DNA of 64,000 bases from an uncultured Neomegalonema sp. (GCA_937911325.1 CALDSD010000100.1:44963-108962), one strand, 5' to 3'. Positions 35,515-45,002 are shown, counted from the stretch's first letter. Made by a program: numbers and translations. The notes: generated by a model not told the origin, from the letters alone.

Positions 35515-38438
35515 CGGCCTCCGGCTCCCATTGAGTCGGCGAGCACCCGTGCGACATGCACAGCCTCGCGCTTGGCGCCATCGGCGATCTGATGGCGGCA
35601 CGACGTGCCATCGGCGACGACGATGGTCTCGACCTCCGCCGCCCGCACCCGCGGCAGCAAACTCAGTTCTCCCATCGCACGGCTGATCTCGGCCGTCTCC
35701 ACCTGATAGCCGAATGCGCCAGCCATGCCACAGCAAGAGGACGGGATCAGCTCCGTCTTGAGGCCCGGGATCCGCGCAAGCACCTTCTGGATCGGCCCAA
35801 CGAGATTAAACGCCTTCTGGTGGCAATGCCCGTGCAGCAGCGCTTTGGAGGCGGAGACCGGCGACAGCGGAAGGTCGAGGCCTTCCTCAAGTTTCATGGC
35901 GAGGTATTCCTCGAAGAGCATCACGCGCTGGCCCAACTCCTCGGACCAGTTGTCCAGCAGCGCCGGCGCCTCGTCGCGGAAGGTCAGGATGCAAGACGGC
36001 TCCAGCCCGACCACATAGGCCCCGCGCTCAAGCGCCGGACGCAACACAGCCGCAGTGCGCGCCATCTCTTCGCGGGCCTGATCCGCGAGGCCGGCGGAAA
36101 GGAATGTCCGTCCACAACAGAGCGGGCGCCCCTTCGGCGGTTCGGCGTGCGCGACCTTGAGCCCCGCCTTTTTCAGCACTGCCTGGGCGGCGCGCAGGTT
36201 CTCTTGCTCGAAATACCGGTTGAAGGTGTCGGCGAAGAAAATCACCTCGGCGTCGTCGAGAGACGCTGTCGGCTCTGGCCAGAACACGTCCGCCGGCCAT
36301 TGCGGCAACGTCCGGTCCTTGGCCAGACCGAGCAGGCTTTCGGAGAGCCCAGCGAGGCCCGGCACGCGGTCGCGAAGGTTCATGAAGAACGGGAACAGCC
36401 GCGCGTAAGGCGCGTATCGAGGGAGATAGGCGACCAGCTTGTCGCGCAACGGAACGCCATGCTTCTTTGCCCGCGCCGCTTGCACCTCGATCTTCATCTT
36501 CGCCATGTCGACGCCGGTCGGGCATTCGCGTCGACAACCCTTGCATGAAACGCAGAGCTTCATCGTCTCGGCCATGGCGTCCGATGTCATCGCTTCTGGT
36601 CCGATTTGACCGGACATCGCCAAGCGCAGCGTGTTGGCCCGCCCGCGAACAAGGTCGCGCTCGTTCTTTGTCACCCGGTACGAGGGGCACATGACGCCGT
36701 CGGAGATTTTCCGGCAGGCGCCGTTGTTGTTGCACATTTCAACTGCGCCCTGCAGTCCTTGCCCGGCCCCGCCGAAACCCGGCCAATCAAAGACCGTCTC
36801 GATCTCCGGCACGGCGTAGTCGGACTTGAAACGAAAGAGCGCGCGGTCGTCCATCTTCGGCGGATCGACGATCTTCCCCGGATTGAACACGCCTTTCGGA
36901 TCGAAGAGCCGCTTCACTTCCCCAAAAGCCGCAACCATCTGAGAGCCGAACATCGGTTCGTGAAACTCCGACCGCACGATCCCGTCGCCGTGTTCTCCCG
37001 AATGCGAGCCTTTGTACTCGCGGACCATTTCGAACGTCTCTTCCGCAATCGCGCGGAGCGTCTTTACCCCGGCCTCTTGCTTGAGGTTCAGGACCGGGCG
37101 CACATGCAGGGTGCCGACCGAGGCGTGGGCGTAGAAGGTCGGCTCCGAACCGTGTTTCCGGAAGATGCCGATGAGCCGGTCGGTGTATTCGGCGAGATCC
37201 TCCAGCTCGACGCAGCAATCCTCGATGAAGCTCACAGGTTTTCCCTCGGACTTCATCGACATCATGATGTTGAGGCCCTGCGTACGAACCTCGGTGATCT
37301 CTTTCTGGAGCTGGGGTTCTACGGCGTCGACGACCCCGCCCTCCTTCTTGCCGGCATCGCCCCAGCGGAAACCGAGCTCAGCCATCATCTCGTGAAGGGT
37401 CGCCAGTCGGCGCAGGTTTTCGTCCATGTCCGGTTCGGCAAACTCGACGATGAGCAGCGCCTTGGGCTGACCCCGGGTGAACTTTTCGATCATTGGTCGA
37501 AAGATCGGAATGTCTCGGGCGAGCGCGATAAGGGTAGCGTCGACGAGCTCCACCGCGGTCGGATCGAGCGTGACCAGATGCTGAGCCGCGTCCATCGCTT
37601 CGTAAAAGCTCGGGAAGTGACAGACCCCCATCACCTTCCGTCCTGGCAGCGGCGAGAGCTTGATCTTGATCCGCTCCGAAAAGGCGAGCGTCCCTTCCGA
37701 GCCAACCAGAATATGCGCCATGTTCAGCGGGCTCCCGTTCGGGACAAGCGCATCGATGTTGTACCCGCCCACACGGCGCGCGACATTCGGGAAGCGCGCT
37801 GCGATTTCCTCGGCCTCCCGCGAGCCGAGATCGAGCATCTGGCGGATCAACGCGTCCGCCGGCCCGTTCCCAAGGACCGAGGGATCGGTTTCTCCGAAAG
37901 TGGCGCGCGTCCCATCCGCCAAGACCGCGTCGATCGCCAGCACATTGTCTCGCGAAGAGCCGTATCGGATCGAACGGGAGCCGCAGGAGTTGTTAGCGGT
38001 CATGCCGCCGAGCGTCGCGCGCGACGCGGTGGAGACATCGACCGGATACCAAAGTCCGTGCGGTTTCAGCAGGGCGTTGAGATGATCCAGCACGAGGCCG
38101 GGCTCGACCACTGCGGTTCGGTTCTCGACGTCAAGCTCCACCAGCGCATTGAGATGCTTGGAGAGGTCCAGCACGATCCCCTCGTTTACGGTCTGCCCGC
38201 ATTGCGAGGTTCCGCCGCCGCGGGGCAGGATCGAAACACCCTCCTCCCGAGCGATCTCGATGGCGGCTATCACATCGGCCATCGACTTCGGCGTCACAAC
38301 GCCTTTGGGCATGATCTGGTAGAACGAAGCATCTGTCGCATAGCGTCCACGCTCGAACGCGTCGAACCGCACGTCGCCTTCGATCGCACGGCTCAACTTC
38401 CTTTCAAGATCCAGCTCGACGGCGCTGAACGTGTCCAT
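35511..38438 (-). CDS. FAD/Fe-S 2-hydroxyacid dehydrogenase (YdiJ / D-lactate dehydrogenase type)
   Basis: 975 residues, one polypeptide combining GlcD-like and GlcF-like parts. FAD-binding domain (~35-215) with PRGGGTSQCGQTVN; FAD-oxidase C domain (~220-470). Then CNNNGACRK...MCPSYR and CVSCKGCRRECPTGVD, [4Fe-4S] ligands, followed by two CCG-type segments (LCCGRTF; SSCCGMAGAFGY). Relatives oxidise D-2-hydroxyglutarate, D-lactate or similar acids and pass electrons to the membrane. Start at ATG 38438 has AGGA 6 bases upstream. The adjacent aminotransferase, TRAP and GlcG genes suggest a small 2-hydroxyacid such as glycolate. Confidence 0.9.
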   Translation of the reverse strand: MDTFSAVELDLERKLSRAIEGDVRFDAFERGRYATDASFYQIMPKGVVTPKSMADVIAAIEIAREEGVSILPRGGGTSQCGQTVNEGIVLDLSKHLNALVELDVENRTAVVEPGLVLDHLNALLKPHGLWYPVDVSTASRATLGGMTANNSCGSRSIRYGSSRDNVLAIDAVLADGTRATFGETDPSVLGNGPADALIRQMLDLGSREAEEIAARFPNVARRVGGYNIDALVPNGSPLNMAHILVGSEGTLAFSERIKIKLSPLPGRKVMGVCHFPSFYEAMDAAQHLVTLDPTAVELVDATLIALARDIPIFRPMIEKFTRGQPKALLIVEFAEPDMDENLRRLATLHEMMAELGFRWGDAGKKEGGVVDAVEPQLQKEITEVRTQGLNIMMSMKSEGKPVSFIEDCCVELEDLAEYTDRLIGIFRKHGSEPTFYAHASVGTLHVRPVLNLKQEAGVKTLRAIAEETFEMVREYKGSHSGEHGDGIVRSEFHEPMFGSQMVAAFGEVKRLFDPKGVFNPGKIVDPPKMDDRALFRFKSDYAVPEIETVFDWPGFGGAGQGLQGAVEMCNNNGACRKISDGVMCPSYRVTKNERDLVRGRANTLRLAMSGQIGPEAMTSDAMAETMKLCVSCKGCRRECPTGVDMAKMKIEVQAARAKKHGVPLRDKLVAYLPRYAPYARLFPFFMNLRDRVPGLAGLSESLLGLAKDRTLPQWPADVFWPEPTASLDDAEVIFFADTFNRYFEQENLRAAQAVLKKAGLKVAHAEPPKGRPLCCGRTFLSAGLADQAREEMARTAAVLRPALERGAYVVGLEPSCILTFRDEAPALLDNWSEELGQRVMLFEEYLAMKLEEGLDLPLSPVSASKALLHGHCHQKAFNLVGPIQKVLARIPGLKTELIPSSCCGMAGAFGYQVETAEISRAMGELSLLPRVRAAEVETIVVADGTSCRHQIADGAKREAVHVARVLADSMGAGGR

Positions 38439-38458
38439 TGACATTCCTGCGAATCTAA

Positions 38459-38474
38459 ATTCTGTATACAGAAT
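38459..38474. promoter_or_regulatory. Perfect 16-bp palindrome, GntR-type operator candidate
   Basis: ATTCTGTATACAGAAT reads the same on both strands. It lies 20 bases before the dehydrogenase ATG and 94 bases before the aminotransferase ATG, in the shared divergent promoter. The TGTATACA core is typical of FCD-class GntR operators, and such a regulator is encoded at the end of the dehydrogenase operon. Confidence 0.65.
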
Positions 38475-38568
38475 ACGTTGTGCAGATTTCGTGTCCAGAC
38501 GAAAGACGTCCGCACGCGATGCACCCGATCTCACGATGAGATCGCGATGCGGGGGAGGAAACCAAACG

Positions 38569-39756
38569 ATGCGCAAGGCCGGCCGTCACTTTCTGCAAAT
38601 CCCAGGTCCCAGCAACACTCCCGATCGTATTCTACGAGCAATGGATAACGCGGTGATGGACCACCGCGGCCCCGACTTCGCCGATGTCGGCTTGAAGGCG
38701 CTCCGCGGAATGCAGTCGATCTTCAAGACCGAACATCCGGTGGTGATCTATCCGGCGTCGGGCACCGGCGCTTGGGAAGCGGCGCTGGTCAACACCCTCT
38801 CGCCAGGAGACCGGGTGCTGATGTTCGAAACCGGTCACTTCGCCACCCTTTGGAAGAAGCTGGCGGAGAGGCTCGGGATCACGCCTGAGTTCATCGAAGG
38901 CGACTGGCGCTCGGGCGCGGACCCCGAGCGGATCGAGACCCGGCTGCGCGAAGACGCGTCGCATGAGATCAAAGCGGTCTGCGTCGTGCACAATGAGACT
39001 TCCACCGGCTCGGTGAGCCCGATCCAGTCCGTTCGCCAGGCGATCGACGCCGCCGGCCACCCGGCCTTGTTGATGGTCGACACGATCTCCGGCCTTGCAT
39101 CGATCCCGTACGAGCACGACGCGTGGGGCGTGGACGTGACCGTGACCGGAAGCCAGAAAGGCTTGATGCTGCCTCCGGGACTATCGTTCAACGCGCTCAG
39201 CCCGAAAGCGATCCAGGTCTCGAAGTCGGCGACGCTGCCGAAGTCCTACTGGGCATGGGACGAGATGATCATGCTCAACGAGAAGGGCTACTTCCCTTAC
39301 ACGCCCGCGACGAACATGCTCTATGGCCTTAACGAAGCAATCGACATGCTCCACGAAGAAGGTCTTGAAAACGTCTTCGCTCGCCATGCGCGACACGCCG
39401 CGGCCACGCGCGCTGCGGTGCGGGCCTGGGGGCTTGAGGTGCTTTGCAACACACAAGGCCACGAGAGCGGGGTTTTGACCGCCGTTATGATGCCGGAAGG
39501 GCATTCTGCGGACGCCTTCCGAAAGGCGACGCTTGAGCGGTGCGACCTGTCGCTGGGCAACGGTCTTTCAAAAGTCGCTGATCGCGTCTTTCGGATCGGA
39601 CATCTGGGCGATTTCAACGATCTCATGCTGATGGGAACGCTGTGCGGCGTCGAGATGGGTCTCGGCGCTGCAGGCGTTCCGCATCAGAAAGGAGGCGCTC
39701 AAGCAGCAATGGACTATCTATCAGAATCCGGCGTCGACCGGATCGCGGCGGAGTAA
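38569..39756 (+). CDS. Serine/alanine/aspartate-glyoxylate-type aminotransferase
   Basis: 395-residue class V PLP enzyme. IPGPSNTPDRILRAM at the N-terminus, SGTGAWEAALVNTLSPGD, and the PLP lysine in TVTGSQKGLMLPPG (Lys in SQKG). Members convert glyoxylate to glycine using serine, alanine or aspartate; which donor is used cannot be read here. BhcA of the beta-hydroxyaspartate cycle is in this family, but no other bhc genes are in the window. ATG 38569 is preceded by GGAGG. Divergent from the 2-hydroxyacid dehydrogenase, a fit to glycolate-to-glyoxylate-to-glycine flow. Confidence 0.88.
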   Translation: MRKAGRHFLQIPGPSNTPDRILRAMDNAVMDHRGPDFADVGLKALRGMQSIFKTEHPVVIYPASGTGAWEAALVNTLSPGDRVLMFETGHFATLWKKLAERLGITPEFIEGDWRSGADPERIETRLREDASHEIKAVCVVHNETSTGSVSPIQSVRQAIDAAGHPALLMVDTISGLASIPYEHDAWGVDVTVTGSQKGLMLPPGLSFNALSPKAIQVSKSATLPKSYWAWDEMIMLNEKGYFPYTPATNMLYGLNEAIDMLHEEGLENVFARHARHAAATRAAVRAWGLEVLCNTQGHESGVLTAVMMPEGHSADAFRKATLERCDLSLGNGLSKVADRVFRIGHLGDFNDLMLMGTLCGVEMGLGAAGVPHQKGGAQAAMDYLSESGVDRIAAE

Positions 39757-39805
39757 TTTTAGACCCGGGCTCACCGGGCGAAGTTCAACCACGGGAGTAA
39801 ACGCT

Positions 39806-40786
39806 ATGAAAATCTGGAAACTCACGGTTGGCGTGGCGACAGCGGCCTTGATGGCCGGGTCGGCTTACGCCGCGGACGTGACCCTCAAATTCGGTCATGT
39901 CGGCCAGCCAGGCTCGCTCTTTGAGGCCAGCGTCAATACGTTCGCAGAGTGCGTGAACGGCTCGATGGGCGGCAAAGTCGAGGTTCAGACCTTCGGCGCC
40001 AGCCAGCTCGGCAAGGACAAGGAGCTTCTGCAGAAACTGAAGCTCGGTCAGGTCGACTTCGCATTGCCGTCGTCCGTCATGTCATCGGTGGACGACACAT
40101 TCGGCGTGTTCGAGATGCCGTACATCATCCAGGACCGCGAGCACATGAAGCGAGTGCAAGCCGAGCTGGGCGACACGTTCCAAGCCGCAGCCCAAAGCAA
40201 AGGCTACCGGATCGTCACCTATTTCGAGAACGGCTTCCGGCACATCACCAACAACGTGCGTCCGGTCAACAAGCCGGAGGATCTGGCGGGCGTGAAGCTC
40301 CGCACTCCAAAGGGCGCGTGGCGGGTGAAGATGTTCCAGCTCTACGGCGCCAACCCGACGCCGATGGCGTTCTCAGAGGTGTTCACCGCGCTGAAGACCA
40401 ACGTCATCGACGGACAGGAGAACCCATACGCGCAGATCGCCAGCGCGAAGTTCCAGGAGGTGCAGAAGTACCTCTCGATCACCGGCCACGTCTACACGCC
40501 AGCCTATGTTCTTGTCTCGGATAAGACATGGAACTCCTGGCCCGCCGACATCCAGGCCGGGCTGCAGGCGTGCGGCGACAGCTCGCAGGAGACCGTCTAC
40601 CAGAAGGCTGCCGATCTCGAAGTCGAACTGCTGGACGTGATCAAGTCGGCCGGCGTCGAAGTCAACGAGGCTGACAAGGCCGCGTTCATCGAAGCTTCAA
40701 AGCCGATCTATGACGAGTTCGCCGCGACGGTGGACGGCGGTCAGGAGCTGATCGACACCGTGCAGTCGCTGGCTGACGGCAGCTAA
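39806..40786 (+). CDS. dctP: TRAP transporter substrate-binding protein
   Basis: 326 residues with a clean signal peptide (cut after GSAYA). DctP-family periplasmic binder for organic acids: FGASQLGKDKELLQKLKLGQ, the GVKLRTPKGAWRV segment with the conserved carboxylate-binding Arg, and TALKTNVIDGQENP. 49 bases after the aminotransferase stop; likely same transcript. Substrate probably a carboxylate such as a 2-hydroxy or 2-oxo acid (context). Confidence 0.93.
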   Translation: MKIWKLTVGVATAALMAGSAYAADVTLKFGHVGQPGSLFEASVNTFAECVNGSMGGKVEVQTFGASQLGKDKELLQKLKLGQVDFALPSSVMSSVDDTFGVFEMPYIIQDREHMKRVQAELGDTFQAAAQSKGYRIVTYFENGFRHITNNVRPVNKPEDLAGVKLRTPKGAWRVKMFQLYGANPTPMAFSEVFTALKTNVIDGQENPYAQIASAKFQEVQKYLSITGHVYTPAYVLVSDKTWNSWPADIQAGLQACGDSSQETVYQKAADLEVELLDVIKSAGVEVNEADKAAFIEASKPIYDEFAATVDGGQELIDTVQSLADGS

Positions 40787-40796
40787 ACGCATCCGA

Positions 40797-40870
40797 GGGT
40801 TCGGGGCTCTCCCGGACCCGTTCGGACGTTCGCACCCTCTTCCGCCCCGACGCGCCGACGCCTCGGGGCG
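40797..40870 (+). terminator. Two hairpins between dctP and dctQ
   Basis: Hairpin 1: GGGTTCGGG (40797-40805) with CCCGGACCC (40811-40819), one G-T pair. Hairpin 2: CGCCCCGA (40843-40850) with TCGGGGCG (40863-40870). In binding-protein transporters such structures lower membrane-gene expression relative to the abundant binder, either as partial terminators or as mRNA 3'-end protectors. Confidence 0.5.
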
Positions 40871-40903
40871 GGCACATTCCGACTTCGCTGTTAGGCGGTT
40901 CCG

Positions 40904-41548
40904 ATGGCCGACACCCTCCGTCGTTTTTTGGAGGTCGTCCTCGAATGGGCGACGATTCTCCTGATGATCTCGCTCACGGTCGTGGTGATCGTAGCGGTTC
41001 TTTACCGGCTCTCGGGCAACTCTCTGAGTTGGTATGACGAAGTCGCTGCGATCCAGCTGTCCTGGATCACCTATTACGGCGCTGCGCTGGCCGCTTTGAA
41101 ACGCCGGCACATTGGCTTTGACAGTGTGCTTTTATCGATCCCCATGCCCACTCGAATGTATGCGCTCGCGTTCGCAGAGGCTGTCACGATCGGCTTCTTC
41201 GTGCTGATGGCGTGGGCCGGCATGACCGTGCTCGAGGTGCTGCAAGGCGAGTATCTGGTGTCGCTCACCTGGGTTCCTGTCCAGTTCACGCAATCCGTTA
41301 TTCCGATCGGCGCTGTGCTCTTTATCGTGTGCGCGCTTCTCAGCCTGCCAGAGTACTGGACGAAGACTGCGGCAGGCATCTCTCTCGAGCACGCGGAAAT
41401 CGAGGAAGAGGTCGAGTCGGAAATGGAGAAAGCAGCCGAGACCCACGCAGCAAGCCGCGAAGAAATGCAGCGGACCGAGGCCGAACATGCCGCCGAAGCC
41501 GCCCAGGCCGGCGATGGCAAGACGAACGCCGCACGAGGAGACCGCTGA
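40904..41548 (+). CDS. dctQ: TRAP transporter small permease
   Basis: 214 residues; four membrane helices in the first ~150 (starting at FLEVVLEWATILLMISLTVVV), with the ISWYDEV...W..YYGAALA pattern of DctQ. The last ~60 residues form a charged Glu/Ala/Lys tail not usual for the family. Partner of DctM, with which it is spaced by 1 base. Confidence 0.88.
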   Translation: MADTLRRFLEVVLEWATILLMISLTVVVIVAVLYRLSGNSLSWYDEVAAIQLSWITYYGAALAALKRRHIGFDSVLLSIPMPTRMYALAFAEAVTIGFFVLMAWAGMTVLEVLQGEYLVSLTWVPVQFTQSVIPIGAVLFIVCALLSLPEYWTKTAAGISLEHAEIEEEVESEMEKAAETHAASREEMQRTEAEHAAEAAQAGDGKTNAARGDR

Positions 41549-41549
41549 C

Positions 41550-42830
41550 ATGCTGATCCTGCTGATCTTCGTCGCATTGCTCGCGATGATCTGTCTCAAC
41601 GTGCCGATCGCCGTGGCGCTGGCCGTATCGGCCGTTCTTGGTCTGCTCCTGACCGAGGGCGTGGGCGCCCTCGTGACAGTGGCGCTCGACATGTATGACG
41701 GGTCGACCAAATTTTCGCTGATCGCGATTCCGATGTTTGTTCTCGCTGGGGCGATCATGAACGCGGGCGGCATCACCGACCGTTTGATCAACTTTGTCTC
41801 GGCGCTCATCGGTTTCGTCCGCGGCGGCCTGGCGATGGTCAATATCGGCGTCTCGTTGTTCTTCGCGGAGATCTCCGGATCCGCTGTCGCCGATGTCGCA
41901 GCCCTCGGTTCGATCCTGATCCCGCAGATGAAAAAGCGCGGTTACTCGGGTCCGTTCGCCGCCGCGGTCACCTCGTCGAGCGCGTCGCTGGCGATCATAA
42001 TCCCGCCCTCGATCCCGATGATCCTGTATGGAACGTCCGCCAACGCCTCGATCGAGGAGTTGTTTGTCGCGGGCGTCGTGCCGGGGCTGCTGGGCGCCGC
42101 CGGCTTGATGTTCGTCGCCTATATGTTCGCGCGACGCTACAATCTGCCGACGGAAGAGGCGTTCAACACCAAGCGTCTGCGGGAAACCTTTGTCGACGCT
42201 CTGCCGGCGTTCGCGCTTCCGGTGATCATCCTCGGGGGCATCTTCGGCGGGTATGTGACCGCGACCGAAGCGGCGGGCCTCGCAGTGCTGGCGGCTCTGG
42301 GCGTCGGCGCTTGGTATCGGCAGATGGACTTCGCGCATCTGCGTCGCGCGATGCTCGACGGCGGCATGCAGACCGCAGTCGTGATGGTGCTGGTCGCCGC
42401 GTCGGTGCTGATGGGGGGCTTTCTGACCCGCGCCCAATACCCGCAGCAGATGGCCGAGTGGATGCTCGGGATCACCGACAACAAATGGGTTATCCTGCTG
42501 ATCCTGAACTTCTTCTTCCTGGTTGTGGGCTTCTTCCTCCATTCGGCGGCCGCGATCATCCTGGTCGTGCCGATCGTGATCCCGCTCATTCAGGCGGTCG
42601 GGATCGACCCGGTTCACTTTGGTCTGGTCGTGACGCTCAACCTGGCGATCGGACAGCAGACGCCCCCGGTGGCCAGCGTGCTGATTACAAGTTGCGCCGT
42701 GGCGCGGGCCAATATCTGGGAAGTCAGCAAGGTCAACATCTGGTTCGTTCTGGTGCTGCTGACCGTGCTGATGATCTGCACTTATGTGCCGTCCATTCCG
42801 ATGTTCCTGGTGGAGTATTTCTATCGGTAG
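41550..42830 (+). CDS. dctM: TRAP transporter large permease
   Basis: 426 residues, about 12 membrane helices. DctM hallmarks: NVPIAVALAVSA, SLIAIPMFVLAGAIMNAGGI, EISGSAVADVAALGSILIPQMKKRGY and PPSIPMILYGTSANASIEELFVAG. ATG 41550 has GAGGAG upstream; an in-frame start at 41487 lies inside dctQ. Uses an ion gradient to import the acid bound by DctP. Confidence 0.95.
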   Translation: MLILLIFVALLAMICLNVPIAVALAVSAVLGLLLTEGVGALVTVALDMYDGSTKFSLIAIPMFVLAGAIMNAGGITDRLINFVSALIGFVRGGLAMVNIGVSLFFAEISGSAVADVAALGSILIPQMKKRGYSGPFAAAVTSSSASLAIIIPPSIPMILYGTSANASIEELFVAGVVPGLLGAAGLMFVAYMFARRYNLPTEEAFNTKRLRETFVDALPAFALPVIILGGIFGGYVTATEAAGLAVLAALGVGAWYRQMDFAHLRRAMLDGGMQTAVVMVLVAASVLMGGFLTRAQYPQQMAEWMLGITDNKWVILLILNFFFLVVGFFLHSAAAIILVVPIVIPLIQAVGIDPVHFGLVVTLNLAIGQQTPPVASVLITSCAVARANIWEVSKVNIWFVLVLLTVLMICTYVPSIPMFLVEYFYR

Positions 42831-42884
42831 TTCCAGACCAACGTCGGCCGCGCCCGCCTTTGTCAGCCTCCTTTGGGTGAAGAC

Positions 42885-44099
42885 ATGACAGAAACCAACG
42901 ACGACGCCTTCGGTCCGTTGAACGGGGTCCGCGTTATCGAACTGGCGCATATCATGGCGGGACCGGTCTGCGGAATGATGCTGGCGGACATGGGCGCAGA
43001 TGTCGTGAAAGTCGAAAAGCCCAGCGGCGACGACAGTCGACGGATGACGCCGCCGACAGTGAACGGCGAGAGCGCCGCCTTCTTGATGATGAACCGCAAC
43101 AAACGCGGCGTGGCGCTCGATCTGAAACAGGACGCCGGGCGCGACCTGCTGCGCCAACTGCTGCGGGGCGCGGATGTCGTTATCGAGAACTACCGCCGCG
43201 ACACCATGGAAAAGCTCGGCCTTGGTTATGAAAGCCTGCGCGCCGAAAACCCTGGGCTGATCTATGTCGCGATCTCGGGTTTCGGGCGCACAGGTCCCTA
43301 CGCCGACCGGGGCGGCTTTGATCTGATCGCGCAGGGCATGGCGGGGTTGATGTCGATCACTGGAGAGGCGCTGGGACGGCCTCCGGTAAAGGTCGGCCCG
43401 CCGGTTTCGGACATCACCGCCGGCATACTGGCGGCGATGGGCGTGTGCGCAGCTCTGCATAACCGAACCGCGACCGGCCAGGGGCAGATGATCGATACGT
43501 CGCTCTACGAAGCGGCGATCACGCACACCTATTGGCAATCGGCGATCACCTTTGCAACGGGCGCCTCTCCGGAACCGATGGGCTCCGCGCACCCGCTGAA
43601 CGCGCCGTATCAAGCCTTCGAAACCGCCGACGGCTGGATCACGCTCGGAGCCGCCAATCAGACCAATTGGGAGCGACTGATCCGCTTGATCGACGCCGGA
43701 CCGTTGGGGGAAGACGCACGCTTCCGCACGAACGCCGACCGGATGGCGCATCGACAAGAACTAGAGGCCGAGCTCAATGCGATCTTTCGGACACGTTCCT
43801 CGACCGATTGGCTCGCGCTTCTGGAGAACGGCGGCTTTCCCGCAGGCCCTGTGCATGACATTGCTGAGATGCAGACCGATCCGCACACGATCGCTCGGGA
43901 TATGGTTCCCACGACAGACCATCCGGTGGCGGGCCGCGTACAGTCGATCGGCCTGCCGGTGAAGTTCTCGGAAACGCCTGGAAAGGTCGCCGCCGCCGCG
44001 CCTCTTCTGGGGGAACACAACGCCGAGGTTTTGCGTGAGCTTGGTCTTGGCGACGATGAAATCGAAGATCTGATCACCGCAGGCGCCGTGGTCGGCTGA
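42885..44099 (+). CDS. CaiB/BaiF-family CoA transferase
   Basis: 404 residues, class III CoA-transferase. GVRVIELAHIMAGPVCGMMLADMGADVVKVEKP is cut by many relatives; the catalytic Asp is expected in SLYEA...-preceding GQMIDTSLYEA. Further YRRDTMEKLGLGYE, SGFGRTGPYADRGGFD. It moves CoA between carboxylates, probably activating the acid brought in by the TRAP system. ATG 42885 follows a weak GGTGAAG site. Last gene of the 38.6-44.1 kb run. Confidence 0.92.
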   Translation: MTETNDDAFGPLNGVRVIELAHIMAGPVCGMMLADMGADVVKVEKPSGDDSRRMTPPTVNGESAAFLMMNRNKRGVALDLKQDAGRDLLRQLLRGADVVIENYRRDTMEKLGLGYESLRAENPGLIYVAISGFGRTGPYADRGGFDLIAQGMAGLMSITGEALGRPPVKVGPPVSDITAGILAAMGVCAALHNRTATGQGQMIDTSLYEAAITHTYWQSAITFATGASPEPMGSAHPLNAPYQAFETADGWITLGAANQTNWERLIRLIDAGPLGEDARFRTNADRMAHRQELEAELNAIFRTRSSTDWLALLENGGFPAGPVHDIAEMQTDPHTIARDMVPTTDHPVAGRVQSIGLPVKFSETPGKVAAAAPLLGEHNAEVLRELGLGDDEIEDLITAGAVVG

Positions 44100-44262
44100 A
44101 AAGCACGTCCGACGAGCAAGACAGCGACCTCCAAGAGGCCGGGCCAGGTCGCCTCGATTCGGCTTGCCGGTCTCACCCCAAGAGGTCGGGAGGACCATAG
44201 GAATACAGCCGCCTCGCCAGCTCTGATCGTTGTGAACTACGGTGCTCTAGCGCTGTAAAATA

Positions 44263-44345
44263 GCGGCGCACGCAGTCGTATGCTGACTGATCTCCTCAGA
44301 GTTGTCGACGATCTCAAGACGCTGTCTCGGGTTCCCGATGAACTG
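44263..44345 (+). repeat. 83-bp dispersed repeat, copy 1
   Basis: Begins GCGGCGCACGCAGTCGTATG and ends CCCGATGAACTG. Copy 2 is at 63918-64000 in the same orientation with 81 of 83 bases identical and no indels. The match may run further right because copy 2 is cut by the window edge. Confidence 0.9.
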
Positions 44346-44928
44346 CCAGGGGTGCATGGGGTCCGCAGCAAAACAGTCTCCCCTCCCCTTTTGCTTCCGC
44401 CTCGAGATCGAAAGCAGACCATAGATGTATGTGAACCGATGACCGCTATGGGGCAGGAACGGACATTCGGCCGGCTGCAATCGGCAATGTTTGGCCGTCG
44501 TGCGAGACATATCCTCGGGCGAAAGACGGTGTGAGGCTCTTCCCGAGTCACGATGCGTCTACATGGCGACTTCTGGTTTTTTGTTCAGCATGTTCGCGCG
44601 TGCTTGGGTGCTATGAAGCCCGCGCAAGCCTCTGTGCGACTTAAGAACGAACTGGAGATGGCGAGCGACGACCGGATGACAGACCGGTCAAGCTTCAAGC
44701 AAATCGAAGCCCCGAACCCGTGCGGCGCGGCTATATCCAGGACCAGGACTCCCAATTCACTGATCTACACATACTGGTCCAATACTGATCCATTTTGAAT
44801 TTGCCCATAGCATGTGCGCCCCAAAATATGCCAAAAAGAGAATTCTGGGAGTGTCTTTCTTAATTTGCGCGTAATTTAACGATGGCGTGAGAATTGCCTG
44901 ATCGACCGGTGCAGAGAGGAGAATTCCG

Positions 44929-44988
44929 ATGAACGCGCATCCAAAGGGCTGTGTGCGGCGGGGCGGGTTTCTGCAGCGATCGATTTGA
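44929..44988 (+). CDS. Possible 19-residue leader peptide
   Basis: ATG 44929 has a strong GAGAGGAG site 6-12 bases upstream, stronger than that of the next gene. It reads 19 codons and stops 14 bases before the membrane protein ATG. Could be a leader peptide, or the strong site may serve another start. Weakly supported. Confidence 0.2.
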   Translation: MNAHPKGCVRRGGFLQRSI

Positions 44989-45002
44989 AGAACGGGGATG
45001 CC

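Larger units (their letters stand above)
44100..45002. other. Long intergenic region with a dispersed repeat
   Basis: 903 bases without a firm gene. Contains the 83-bp repeat (44263-44345) and, directly after it, a stretch whose forward reading includes TAMGQERTFGRL, resembling spurious peptides commonly encoded by dispersed rhizobial-type intergenic repeats. 44810-44910 is AT-richer and probably holds the promoter for the next membrane protein gene. Confidence 0.45.

Noticed and set aside
36606..38441. 611-codon plus-strand open frame
   Set aside because: Antisense to the FAD/Fe-S dehydrogenase, which has clear cofactor motifs.
41340..43757. 805-codon minus-strand open frame
   Set aside because: Opposite dctQ, dctM and the CoA transferase; Asp/His/Arg-rich composition typical of a reverse-strand shadow.
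44237..44551. ORFs on both strands around the 83-bp repeat
   Set aside because: They read low-complexity peptides of the kind produced by dispersed intergenic repeats; no start signal or conserved domain.
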